From contig CAYUCE010000001.1 in NCBI GenBank assembly GCA_964443275.1, forward strand, positions 1-64,000: a stretch of 64,000 nt of DNA. The letters run 5' to 3'. Positions 1 through 8,010 of this stretch are shown here, one piece after another; within the stretch, counting starts at the first letter, position 1, and every line of letters starts with the position of its first letter. A program made the translations under genes and the position numbers. The notes beneath the pieces were generated by a model. It made no database searches. It was given only the letters and a program-made list of their open reading frames with translations, and was not told where the DNA came from. Source of the stretch: CAYUCE01 sp964443275 (GTDB lineage Bacteria; Bipolaricaulota; Bipolaricaulia; CAYUCE01).

Positions 1-98
1 ACTCCCAACATCTCAATACCCATATCTTTCAATACGGCAGCGGTCAAGATACTGTCCAATCCCCCTGAAATAAGTACAACAGCTTTTTTTCGGTTCAT
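1..98 (-). CDS. PP-loop ATPase, N-terminal fragment (runs off the window)
   Basis: Reading the minus strand from the ATG at 98 gives an open frame to the window edge (about 32 residues). It opens with basic residues, then a beta strand and the motif SGGLDS at about residues 11-16. SGGxDS is the ATP-pyrophosphatase (PP-loop) signature of tRNA thiolases, QueC and related adenylating enzymes. The fragment is too short to choose among these. It is divergent from htrA, with 137 bases between the two starts. A second, degenerate PP-loop protein lies at 61787. Confidence 0.7.
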   Translation of the reverse strand, partial: MNRKKAVVLISGGLDSILTAAVLKDMGIEMLG

Positions 99-235
99 TG
101 CGATCGATTTGAATATTTGTATGTCTAATGATCTTTAAAGCACAAATCCGTTTTCATATAATTATATTTAATCATTTCCTGCGATCAAGGATTTATTTAA
201 TCTGAAAAGGTAATCGAAGGGAGGTTAAATCTGAT

Positions 236-1843
236 ATGAAAAAATACTTAGTTCCAGTAATAATCGTCATACTGGGTTTTGGTGTTTGGTTGGCTTATTC
301 TTTCAATGAAACCGGAAAAAAACCAACAGTGGATCAAAATTCTAATCAAGTATTAACTAGAGAAGAGCAATCGACTGGAAACCACTCTGAAAGTTCGTCA
401 AATCAGATCGGTGAAAGAAATTTCACTGCAAGTGGAAGTAATAACGAAACACAGACTCCTGAAGGAAAGGAGGAAATTAGTGAAGGGGAAATAGTAGTTA
501 TACAAAACGCTTTAAAAGATGCAATTGGGAAAGTGAAACCATCTGTTGTTCTCATAGAAGTGACTAAGGAAAGCGATGTAACCAATCCATTTGAGGAGTT
601 TTTCAACGATCCTTTTTTTAAGAGATTCTTTGATGAGTCCCCTTTGAAAGACAAGGAAGTCAAGAAATCGCTGGGGTCTGGATTTATAGTTGGATTTGAA
701 GGTAAGAAATATATATTAACCAATCGACACGTGGTCAGCTCATCCACTGAAATTAGAATCACTACTCCCCAGGGCTTGACTTTCGACGGAGAGTTAATCG
801 GTTCGGATAGCAGATTGGATGTGGCGATAATTAAACCAAAAAATTCAGATATGGAAAATTTACCCGCAGTGAAGCTCGGTGATTCCGATAGCGCAGAGAT
901 AGGTGATCTAAGTATTGCCATCGGTAATCCACTGGGTCTTTCTCATACCGTCACCTGGGGAATCATTAGTGCGATGGACAGGGACGTACCCAGACCGGGT
1001 GGTGAAGGGTACTTTCGGAGTATGATTCAAACCGATGCCGCAATAAATCCGGGCAACTCCGGAGGCCCTCTAGTTAATATTAGAGGGGAAGTGGTTGCCA
1101 TTAATACAGCTATCGCCCGTTTTTCAGAAGGAATAAATTTTGCCATTCCCATAAATTATGTAAAGCAGATACTTCCCCAACTTACTACAACAGGAGAGGT
1201 TACCCGGGCCTGGTTGGGAGTGGTAATACAGGATCTAACTCCAAGTCTAGCTCAACAATTTGGGGTAGAACCGTTTAGTGGCGTATTGGTAAGCCAGATT
1301 ACAAAAGATTCTCCGGCTGCTAAAGCGGGGATAAAACCGGGAGATATTTTGGTTACGGTAGAAAAGGAACCGGTAACCAACACGGATGAATTGCAATCTG
1401 CAATTATGTTCAAAGAAGTGGGACAGAAGGTTACTATAGCTCTGATAAGGGGCGGTGAAAAGATGGATGTTCAGGTTACTCTGGCTGAAAGACCGCCTGA
1501 ATCCGAACTTCTTTCTGGTGATCAGCAGGAGAACGAACCTCAAAGTGAAACCGAAGAAAATGCTGTCAGTAAATTTGGGATTTCAGTAAGGGATAACTCT
1601 GAAGAGATAGCGGATCAACTCGGACTGAATACAAGTCAGGGAGTAGTCATCTCCGACATCGGCCACGGTAGCAAAGCTGATTGGGCAGAACTTCAATTGG
1701 GAGATGTGATTTTGGAGGGTAACGGACAAGAGATATCGTCCGTTGACGATTGGAACCGAATCATATCGAATATGGATGAAGATAAAGCACCGATATTATA
1801 TATAATGAGAGGTAATAGGACTTTTTACGTATCGATAGAATAA
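236..1843 (+). CDS. HtrA/DegP-family serine protease with two PDZ domains
   Basis: Envelope quality-control protease of the S1C family, 535 residues. Residues 4-22 form a membrane anchor or signal segment. A Ser/Asn/Glu-rich linker runs to about residue 85. The trypsin-like domain carries the triad His165 (NRHVV), Asp195 (RLDVAI) and Ser275 (GNSGGPL). Two PDZ domains follow, at roughly 320-420 and 445-535, split by an acidic linker. The family digests or refolds misfolded periplasmic proteins, and PDZ1 usually senses the substrate. A GGGAGG ribosome site lies 9 bases before the ATG. The gene appears monocistronic. Confidence 0.93.
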   Translation: MKKYLVPVIIVILGFGVWLAYSFNETGKKPTVDQNSNQVLTREEQSTGNHSESSSNQIGERNFTASGSNNETQTPEGKEEISEGEIVVIQNALKDAIGKVKPSVVLIEVTKESDVTNPFEEFFNDPFFKRFFDESPLKDKEVKKSLGSGFIVGFEGKKYILTNRHVVSSSTEIRITTPQGLTFDGELIGSDSRLDVAIIKPKNSDMENLPAVKLGDSDSAEIGDLSIAIGNPLGLSHTVTWGIISAMDRDVPRPGGEGYFRSMIQTDAAINPGNSGGPLVNIRGEVVAINTAIARFSEGINFAIPINYVKQILPQLTTTGEVTRAWLGVVIQDLTPSLAQQFGVEPFSGVLVSQITKDSPAAKAGIKPGDILVTVEKEPVTNTDELQSAIMFKEVGQKVTIALIRGGEKMDVQVTLAERPPESELLSGDQQENEPQSETEENAVSKFGISVRDNSEEIADQLGLNTSQGVVISDIGHGSKADWAELQLGDVILEGNGQEISSVDDWNRIISNMDEDKAPILYIMRGNRTFYVSIE

Positions 1844-1981
1844 TTCTGAACACTCTAGGTATTATTTGGCGAGGTTGGAAAAGGAAAATCCGAAAGTTTT
1901 GAATTTTCTATTGTTAGAACTGATACTGTAGTTTTCTAACTCCCTCTAAGTATTGGGTAAATTATATGTAACTTCAGGAAA

Positions 1982-2929
1982 TTAAATTATCATATTGACT
2001 AATCTGAATAACAGAAATGAGAATATCCCGGCCAAGGAAGGGGAAGCCACCCATCCAATTACTATCTCCGTTATTTTTCCTTTACTCACTGTCTTTGCGC
2101 CTTTCACCAAGCCCACCCCTACTACAGCTCCCACTACAGCATGGGAAGTTGATACCGGTATACCCAAGAAGGAAAAGAGATGGACGGCTATAGCGGCAGA
2201 AAGCTGAGCGGAGAATGCACCAGCAGGATCCAAAGGAGTAATACCACCCCCTACGGCTTGAGTGACCTTCTTTCCATAGGTCATGGTACCTACGGCGATA
2301 GCTACACCACCCAATAGGATTAAGAAAAGGGGGTTTATTTGAGTTGAAAGAAGCAGACCGGTTGCGGTACCTACATGATTTGCTCCCAGCGAAAAGGCTA
2401 GATATCCGCCGGATAGGATTACCGAATAACTCAGCATTCTATCCATTAATGATACTCTCCGGACTTTACGTAGCGCAAATGCTGAAAGGTGATAAATTGT
2501 AAATGCGATTATGGCGGTTAGAAAAGGTGAAATAGCCCAGGCTTTGACGATAGTGATAATGACCTGGAAGTTAATTTTAATTCCAGTTGAAAGACCTACT
2601 CCAATTATACCTCCTACTATAGCCTGAGAGGTGGAGACCGGGACCCCATAAAAAGTAGCTAGAGTAACGAAAAAACCGGATGTGACCATAGCAATTAGAA
2701 TAGCTTCCAAAGGTAGCTTGCCTGAGATAATTCCACTTCCCATAGTTTCCATCACTTCGTGTCCCTGTAGAAGGCCTCCTATCAATATGAAAAACGCAAC
2801 AAGGATTGTAGCCTTTCGATAGGGGATCAAACCCGAACCCACAGAGGTTCCAATACAATTTGCCTTATCATTAGCTCCAATATTCCATCCCACATAAAAG
2901 CCGGTTATTAGAAGTAAAGCAATTATCAT
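1982..2929 (-). CDS. PiT-family inorganic phosphate transporter
   Basis: Integral membrane phosphate:cation symporter of the PiT (PHO4) family, 315 residues. The two inverted family signatures are visible: GANDKANCIGTSVGSG near residue 18 and the second-half GANHVGTATG near residue 183. The protein is almost entirely hydrophobic, with about ten predicted membrane segments. It lacks the large central loop of PitA, so it is a short type. No PhoU-like partner is adjacent, although PiT genes often have one. It converges with htrA across a 138-base gap in which I see no clear terminator. Confidence 0.9.
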   Translation of the reverse strand: MIIALLLITGFYVGWNIGANDKANCIGTSVGSGLIPYRKATILVAFFILIGGLLQGHEVMETMGSGIISGKLPLEAILIAMVTSGFFVTLATFYGVPVSTSQAIVGGIIGVGLSTGIKINFQVIITIVKAWAISPFLTAIIAFTIYHLSAFALRKVRRVSLMDRMLSYSVILSGGYLAFSLGANHVGTATGLLLSTQINPLFLILLGGVAIAVGTMTYGKKVTQAVGGGITPLDPAGAFSAQLSAAIAVHLFSFLGIPVSTSHAVVGAVVGVGLVKGAKTVSKGKITEIVIGWVASPSLAGIFSFLLFRLVNMII

Positions 2930-3337
2930 CTTTATTCACATCACTCTTATCAGAGTCAATCGCAATTTAGTTCATACATAGTATTCATAATTTGATTGCC
3001 TCTAACATGAATCATTTAATAAGAAATTTTCCAGTTGGCTCACTTTTGATACATTTAACATTATTACAATTGAATTCGGAATATTTTTCAGATCACTACT
3101 CTCAATCGATAACTTGAATGAGCCGCCTGATATTCTATAATTTGGCTCTCCGGAGTCTTTTATATATCTCTAAAATATCTATGAAAACATTATAGTATTA
3201 CATATAATAACATACCGATTGTTTATTGTCAATCTGCATATTTTCTGTTTGAGCATCTAGGTAGTTTCATTATGGTGAGTTTCCTTAAGATCCTGAAGAA
3301 CAGATTATTTGAGGAAATTGGGTGAAGTGATTTTGGT
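2930..3337. other. Intergenic region between phosphate transporter and tRNA-Ser
   Basis: About 400 AT-rich bases with no convincing gene, hairpin or repeat. It must hold the promoter and leader of the minus-strand phosphate transporter, but I could not find an unambiguous -35/-10 pair. It also takes the 3' trailer of tRNA-Ser. Confidence 0.5.
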
Positions 3338-3425
3338 TGGCGGAGGGGGTGGGATTCGAACCCACGGAACCTCTCGGCTCGCCGGTTTTCAAGACCGGTG
3401 GTTTCGTCCACTCACCCACCCCTCC
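3338..3425 (-). tRNA. tRNA-Ser(UGA)
   Basis: The minus strand reads a full tRNA. The 5' acceptor strand GGAGGGG pairs with CCCCTCC at the 3' end, followed by the discriminator G and an encoded CCA (3340-3338). The anticodon stem CCGGT/ACCGG encloses CTTGAAA, with anticodon TGA at 3391-3389. A long variable arm and the T-arm GGTTCGAATCC follow. The long variable arm and UGA anticodon identify a serine tRNA. Length is 88 nt including CCA. A consensus promoter lies directly upstream on the same strand. Confidence 0.96.
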
Positions 3426-3441
3426 AAAGAAAGACCTCTCT

Positions 3442-3470
3442 ATTATAAGTATGCGAAAACCTCTTGCCAA
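3442..3470 (-). promoter_or_regulatory. Sigma-70 promoter of tRNA-Ser
   Basis: On the minus strand TTGGCA (3470-3465) is separated by 17 bases from a perfect TATAAT (3447-3442). This places transcription start about 10 bases before the mature tRNA 5' end. It is back-to-back with the promoter of the amino-acid transporter. Confidence 0.85.
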
Positions 3471-3477
3471 CCCTGTT

Positions 3478-3506
3478 TTGAAAAAGAAATCTTCATCTGC
3501 TATAAT
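3478..3506 (+). promoter_or_regulatory. Sigma-70 promoter of the amino-acid ABC transporter
   Basis: TTGAAA (3478-3483), a 17-base spacer and TATAAT (3501-3506). A GAGGAGG ribosome site (about 3525-3531) precedes the ATG at 3539. Confidence 0.87.
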
Positions 3507-3538
3507 CACAAGACAAAATTATAGAGGAGGTTAAAGTT

Positions 3539-4414
3539 ATGAAACTAAAAAATGTAAGGTTGGTAGCCATAGTAGCCATCTTGGCTATGGTTTTGGCTAG
3601 TGGTACTGTCTTCCTTCAAGCACAGGACAAGGAAGTCTATACGGTTGGTTCGGACATAGCATGGCAGCCTTTTGAGTGGATAGATGAGAATGGCAACCCG
3701 GTAGGATTTGATATGGATTTGGTACGTTCTATCGCCATAATTGAAGGTTTCAGTGTAACATTTAAAGATATTGCTTTCGATTCCTTGAGACCGGCCGCAA
3801 ATGCGGGAAAAATAGATTTGATCGCTTCAGCCATGACCATAACTGCGAAGAGAGAAAAAGAAGCTGACTTCTCCGATCCCTATTACGAATCAAACCAAGC
3901 GGTTCTGGTACACGAAGATTCAGAGCTTAATATTGTAATTGCTTTGAGCGGAGGCAATACGGTAGGAGCGCAGAGGGGAACCACTGGAGCCGGCTGGGTA
4001 CAGGATAATTTGATCGATAAAGGTGTAGATGTAAAATTGAAGCTTTATGAGACCTATCCATTGGCTGAGTTAGACTTAGTAAATAAGCGGTTAGCAGCAG
4101 TTGTAGAAGATGAACCGGCAGCAGTGGTGGCTGCAGCTAATAAACCGCTTAAAATCGTGGGTAAAATTATGACTTTTGAAAAATTCGGAATGGCTGTTGC
4201 AGATGGTGATCCACTGGGTTTATTACCTAAGATAAATCACGGGCTCCAGGAGGTCAAGTCCCGGGGTATCTATGATAACCTTAAAAAAGCATATTTTGCG
4301 GCTACTGATCTAAGCGAAATAAACGATTGTTACCCTCAGTACAAACATTTCTTGGAAGAGAATAACCCAGAAGCTTACGCTAGTAATCTTGCCTCTTGTA
4401 TGTTGGGCGAGTAA
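3539..4414 (+). CDS. Polar amino-acid ABC transporter, substrate-binding protein (family 3)
   Basis: Extracytoplasmic amino-acid receptor, 291 residues, with a signal peptide at about 1-29 (cleavage near LQAQ-DKE). The mature start (VGSDIAWQPFEWIDENGNPVG) is typical of family 3 binding proteins. The two-lobe pattern follows: AMTITAKREKEADFSDPYY near 98-116 and a second-lobe hinge near 140. It is the first gene of the transporter operon, under its own strong promoter. A 17-bp hairpin separates it from the permease, which would favour excess binding protein over membrane parts. The substrate is probably a polar amino acid; which one cannot be read from sequence. Confidence 0.9.
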   Translation: MKLKNVRLVAIVAILAMVLASGTVFLQAQDKEVYTVGSDIAWQPFEWIDENGNPVGFDMDLVRSIAIIEGFSVTFKDIAFDSLRPAANAGKIDLIASAMTITAKREKEADFSDPYYESNQAVLVHEDSELNIVIALSGGNTVGAQRGTTGAGWVQDNLIDKGVDVKLKLYETYPLAELDLVNKRLAAVVEDEPAAVVAAANKPLKIVGKIMTFEKFGMAVADGDPLGLLPKINHGLQEVKSRGIYDNLKKAYFAATDLSEINDCYPQYKHFLEENNPEAYASNLASCMLGE

Positions 4415-4465
4415 GTAAATAGTTAAAAATTTGAAGTAAAAGTTGGGAATATAAATTGTATAAAT

Positions 4466-4501
4466 AGTGGTGGCAAGGATGAAATCATCCTTGCCACCAC
4501 T
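4466..4501 (+). terminator. Strong hairpin between binding protein and permease genes (attenuator or mRNA stabiliser)
   Basis: AGTGGTGGCAAGGATGA (4466-4482) is perfectly complementary to 4485-4501 across a two-base gap: 17 uninterrupted pairs. No T-run follows, so it is not a classical intrinsic terminator. In operons of this kind such hairpins protect or partly terminate the upstream binding-protein message. Confidence 0.75.
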
Positions 4502-4529
4502 ACATGTTAGGTAAGGAGGATGGCAAGCT

Positions 4530-5234
4530 ATAGAAAAGCTACTCATTATCTGGAATTCCTTTCCCCCTTTACTTAAAGGGGCATTAGTTACCATTGAGCT
4601 CACCGTAGAATTGTTAGGTCTTGGATTCCTGGTGGGTATTTTATTAGCCATTGGACAGGTTTACGGAAATTGGTTAATTAGGTTCGGTGTCTCCACCGTG
4701 GAAAGATTTTTCCGGGCTATCCCGGCCCTGGTACTCCTTTTCCTATTCTATTTTGGGTCTTCCTACTTCGGGATTAGCCTCTCTGCTTTTATTTCCACCG
4801 TTTTAGCTTTAGGCTTCCGCTCCGCTGCTTACCAATCTCAGATTTTCAGAGGCGCTATCCAAGCCATCGGCGAGGGACAGTTTTTAGCTGCTCGTTCCAT
4901 TGGAATGAGTCGAATAAAAGCTATTATTCATATAATTATACCCCAGGCTTTAAGGTTATCTATTCCCTCCTGGTCCAATGAATACGCTATAGTTTTGAAG
5001 GATACCTCGCTGGCTTACGCTATAGGAGTAACCGAGATGCTAAGGCAAGGAAGATATATAGTTGTAAGAAGCCCCCAGCTTGGAGCTTACGGACCGATAA
5101 TGATATACATAGTAGTAGCTTTAATCTATCTGGTTCTTACCCAAGTAGGGGTAAAAATTCTTGACATCCTAGAAGAGAAGTTTAGAATACCAGGCTATGA
5201 GGTCAAAGGAGAAAGAAGGAGAGAGAGTGTCTAA
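4530..5234 (+). CDS. Polar amino-acid ABC transporter, permease 1 (start codon appears to be ATA)
   Basis: HisM/GlnP-type inner-membrane permease. The frame is open from a TAA at 4512 and encodes the family N-terminus, but the first conventional start is a TTG at 4611, inside the first membrane helix. The ATA at 4530 aligns without gaps with the initiator Met of permease 2 (17 residues in each to the LLxG motif) and lies 10 bases after an AGGAGG site. From there the protein is 234 residues, normal for the family. The EAA-like loop (AARSIGMSRIKAIIHIIIPQA) that docks to the ATPase is intact. Either an AUA start or an ATG-to-ATA change or error is implied. Confidence 0.85.
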   Translation: MEKLLIIWNSFPPLLKGALVTIELTVELLGLGFLVGILLAIGQVYGNWLIRFGVSTVERFFRAIPALVLLFLFYFGSSYFGISLSAFISTVLALGFRSAAYQSQIFRGAIQAIGEGQFLAARSIGMSRIKAIIHIIIPQALRLSIPSWSNEYAIVLKDTSLAYAIGVTEMLRQGRYIVVRSPQLGAYGPIMIYIVVALIYLVLTQVGVKILDILEEKFRIPGYEVKGERRRESV

Positions 5235-5985
5235 TCCCATACTAAAAATTGAAGATATATATAAAGCCTACGGCAAAGAGGAGGTTTTACGAGGAGTTTC
5301 CTTCGATATGCAGAAGGCGGAAACAAAAGTCATCATCGGACCTTCTGGAACTGGAAAGAGCACCTTACTTAGATGTATCAATCGGTTAACCAGACCGGAT
5401 AGTGGAAGGGTTTGGTTGGATGGAGCGGAGATAACCGACTCTGTAGATATAAACCGATTCAGACAAGACATTGGCATGGTATTTCAGGACTTTAATCTAT
5501 TTAACCACTTAACTGCATTGGGCAATGTGGAGATCGGCTTGACTAAGGTAAAGGGGATGAAGAGAAAAAAGGCCAAAGAAAAAGCAGTGCACGAGCTGGA
5601 AAGGGTGGGTCTGCAAGATCAAGCCAACTCATATCCGGCCGAGCTCTCCGGGGGCCAAAAACAAAGAGTAGGTATAGCCAGAGCACTGGCCCTGGACCCA
5701 AAAGTGATGCTATTTGATGAACCCACCTCCGCACTGGACCCAGAGTTAATAGGAGAAGTACTGGAAGTTATGAAAAATCTGGCCGGAGAAGGTATGACTA
5801 TGCTGGCAGTTACCCACGAGATGGGGTTTGCCCGTTCTGTGGCCAACGAGATAATATTCTTGGAAAAAGGTAAGATCCTGGAGCAGGGTGCCCCCCATCA
5901 GTTTTTCACCACCCCAAAACATCAGCGAACAAAAGAATTCCTGTTCAAAATCACGGAACTGTACGGGGAATCTGAGAACAAATGA
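5227..5985 (+). CDS. Polar amino-acid ABC transporter, ATP-binding protein (GlnQ type)
   Basis: Cytoplasmic ATPase of the amino-acid importer, 252 residues from the GTG at 5227. That start overlaps the end of permease 1 by 8 bases and follows a run of GGAGA. An ATG at 5197 would add 10 charged residues not typical of the family. Walker A is GPSGTGKST, the signature LSGGQKQR, Walker B VMLFDEPTSALD, and the switch His is in VTHEMGF. It sits between two permease genes, which fits one ATPase dimer driving a heterodimeric channel. Confidence 0.93.
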   Translation: MSNPILKIEDIYKAYGKEEVLRGVSFDMQKAETKVIIGPSGTGKSTLLRCINRLTRPDSGRVWLDGAEITDSVDINRFRQDIGMVFQDFNLFNHLTALGNVEIGLTKVKGMKRKKAKEKAVHELERVGLQDQANSYPAELSGGQKQRVGIARALALDPKVMLFDEPTSALDPELIGEVLEVMKNLAGEGMTMLAVTHEMGFARSVANEIIFLEKGKILEQGAPHQFFTTPKHQRTKEFLFKITELYGESENK

Positions 5986-6644
5986 ACTTTTTGGAATTAG
6001 CTGGGGCCATATATCCAAAACTGCTGGAGGGTACCATAGTCACCCTCCAGTTAACAGGAATATCCGTAGCTTTAGGGTTTGTCACCGGAGTGCTGCTAGC
6101 TTTAGGAAGGATGTACGGCAATAAACCTATATCCCTTCTGTGCTCAGCTTATATAGAGCTTATGCGGGGAACCCCACTTTTAGTACAGCTTTTTATCTGG
6201 TATTACGGGCTGCCCGCGCTGGGAATCAGACTCTCTTCCTTTGCAGCCGCTTTTATAGGCTTGGGATTAAATAGCGGCGCTTATCAAGCGGAATACTTTC
6301 GGGGAGCGATCCAATCCATAAGCGGTGGACAGATGGCCGCCGCCAGGTCCATTGGAATGAGTAGACTTAAGGCTATAAGAAATGTAATCTTGCCTCAGGC
6401 ATTAAGAATCGTCATACCCCCTTGGTCTAACGAACTCATTTACACTGTAAAGTATTCCTCGCTCGCCTATATGATCGGTACACCGGAACTTATGGCCCAA
6501 GGTAAGATTATCGCTGCCGAAAACTTTAGGTTCTTTGAAGTCTTTTTGATAGTTGCCTTCGTCTATTTGGTGATCGTGCTCATCCTTTCTAAAATCTTAG
6601 ACATGGTAGAAGAACACTTGAGAATTCCGGGCTTAATGCATTAA
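5982..6644 (+). CDS. Polar amino-acid ABC transporter, permease 2
   Basis: HisM/GlnP-type permease, 220 residues, starting at an ATG that overlaps the ATPase stop (ATGA). The EAA loop AARSIGMSRLKAIRNVILPQA is near-identical to that of permease 1, so the two probably form a heterodimer on one ATPase dimer. About five membrane helices are visible. It ends the transporter proper; the next gene starts about 50 bases on. Confidence 0.93.
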   Translation: MNFLELAGAIYPKLLEGTIVTLQLTGISVALGFVTGVLLALGRMYGNKPISLLCSAYIELMRGTPLLVQLFIWYYGLPALGIRLSSFAAAFIGLGLNSGAYQAEYFRGAIQSISGGQMAAARSIGMSRLKAIRNVILPQALRIVIPPWSNELIYTVKYSSLAYMIGTPELMAQGKIIAAENFRFFEVFLIVAFVYLVIVLILSKILDMVEEHLRIPGLMH

Positions 6645-6696
6645 CTTATCTTTAGTTCTACGCCAAGTTTAAATAATGAAAAGGGGGTCAAAAAAT

Positions 6697-8010
6697 ATGA
6701 AAGGTAAGAGAAAAGTAGTCATCATGGGAGCTGCGGGTCGGGATTTCCACAACTTTAATTCTTATTTTCGAGACAATAAAGACTACGAAGTAGTCGCATT
6801 TACCGCCACCCAAATTCCGGATATCGAGGGCAGACGCTACCCACCGGAACTGGCCGGCTCACTTTATCCCGAAGGGATACCCATCCGGCCGGAGGAAGAA
6901 TTGCCAGTCTTAATAAGAAAAGAAGATATCGATCAAGTAATCTTTGCCTACAGCGATGTTAGCCATCAGTACGTAATGGAGAAGGCCTCCCTGGTAATGG
7001 CAAACGGAGCGGATTTTCGCCTTATGGGTACCAAATCCACACAAGTTTCATCCAAAAAACCTCTCATTTCCATCACTGCAGTAAGGACCGGATCCGGTAA
7101 GAGTCAAACTACCCGTAAAATTACTGACATTTTAAAAGATAAGGGCCGAAAGGTAGTAGTAATAAGACATCCTATGCCCTACGGGGACCTGACAAAGCAA
7201 ATCTGGCAAAGATTTGAGGATTACCAAGACCTCCAGTCCCAAGAATGTACTATTGAAGAAAGAGAAGAATATGAACCCCATATAGAGAAAGGAAATATCG
7301 TATACGCCGGAGTGGACTATCAAGAAATATTAAAAAGAGCAGAAAAAGAAGCCGATATTATCGTCTGGGACGGCGGTAACAACGACTTCTCATTTTATGA
7401 AGCAAACTTAAATATAGTATTGGCCGACCCTCACCGGGCCGGACATGAGCTCACTTACTATCCGGGGAACATCTCTTTACGGCTGGCCGATGTAGTGATA
7501 ATCAACAAAGTGGATACGGCCGCGCTTGCCAAAATAAACCAGGTTCGAAAAAACGTAAAAAACATAAACCCAAAAGCGATAGTAATTGAAGCCGCCTCCC
7601 CCATCTATGTGGCCAACCCGGACATAATCAAGAACAAACAGGTCCTAGTAATCGAGGACGGACCCACCCTTACTCACGGGGAGATGGAATACGGTGCCGG
7701 AACAATCGCCACCCGTAAATTTAATCCCCAAGAAATTATTGATCCCAGGCCGTACGCTACCGGCCAAATTAAAGAGACTTACTCCAAATACCCTCACCTG
7801 GGAGCCCTCCTGCCGGCCATGGGGTACAGCAAAAAGCAAATAGAAGATCTGGCCACCACGGTTAAAAAGGCCCACCCCGAATCCGTAGTCATCGGTACAC
7901 CTATTGACCTTTCCCGGCTAATCGATTTTGAAGTCCCCACCACTAGAGTAAAATACGAATTGCAGGAAATTGGAAAGCCCGATTTAAAGGATGTTTTAGC
8001 TAATTTTTAA
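6697..8010 (+). CDS. Cyclic 2,3-diphosphoglycerate synthase-like P-loop protein (COG2403 type)
   Basis: Soluble nucleotide-binding protein, 437 residues from the ATG at 6697, which has a GGGGG site before it; an upstream ATG at 6676 would add 7 residues. The N-terminus (VVIMGAAGRDFHNFNSYFR) resembles a nucleotide-binding fold. A P-loop (RTGSGKSQT) near residue 137 and a GTPase-like NKVD near 270 follow. This matches the family containing archaeal cyclic-2,3-diphosphoglycerate synthetase, whose product is a thermoprotectant in methanogens. Bacterial members are uncharacterised or linked to amino-acid metabolism, and the position after an amino-acid transporter fits that. Its stop codon overlaps the stop of the convergent protease gene. 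Confidence 0.7.
   Translation: MKGKRKVVIMGAAGRDFHNFNSYFRDNKDYEVVAFTATQIPDIEGRRYPPELAGSLYPEGIPIRPEEELPVLIRKEDIDQVIFAYSDVSHQYVMEKASLVMANGADFRLMGTKSTQVSSKKPLISITAVRTGSGKSQTTRKITDILKDKGRKVVVIRHPMPYGDLTKQIWQRFEDYQDLQSQECTIEEREEYEPHIEKGNIVYAGVDYQEILKRAEKEADIIVWDGGNNDFSFYEANLNIVLADPHRAGHELTYYPGNISLRLADVVIINKVDTAALAKINQVRKNVKNINPKAIVIEAASPIYVANPDIIKNKQVLVIEDGPTLTHGEMEYGAGTIATRKFNPQEIIDPRPYATGQIKETYSKYPHLGALLPAMGYSKKQIEDLATTVKKAHPESVVIGTPIDLSRLIDFEVPTTRVKYELQEIGKPDLKDVLANF

Noticed and set aside
403..921. Long antisense frames opposite htrA, rpoC, fusA and the ribosomal genes
   Set aside because: They are antisense shadows of strongly conserved genes, with no ribosome sites or recognisable domains.
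3309..3534. Open frames over the tRNA reading GVGFEPT / GGIRTHG-type peptides
   Set aside because: These are the well-known false proteins produced by translating a tRNA-Ser gene; the tRNA at 3338-3425 explains the sequence.
4520..4576. ATG-started 18-codon frame before permease 1
   Set aside because: The ATG directly abuts the AGGAGG site with no spacing and the frame stops early; the permease frame explains the region better.
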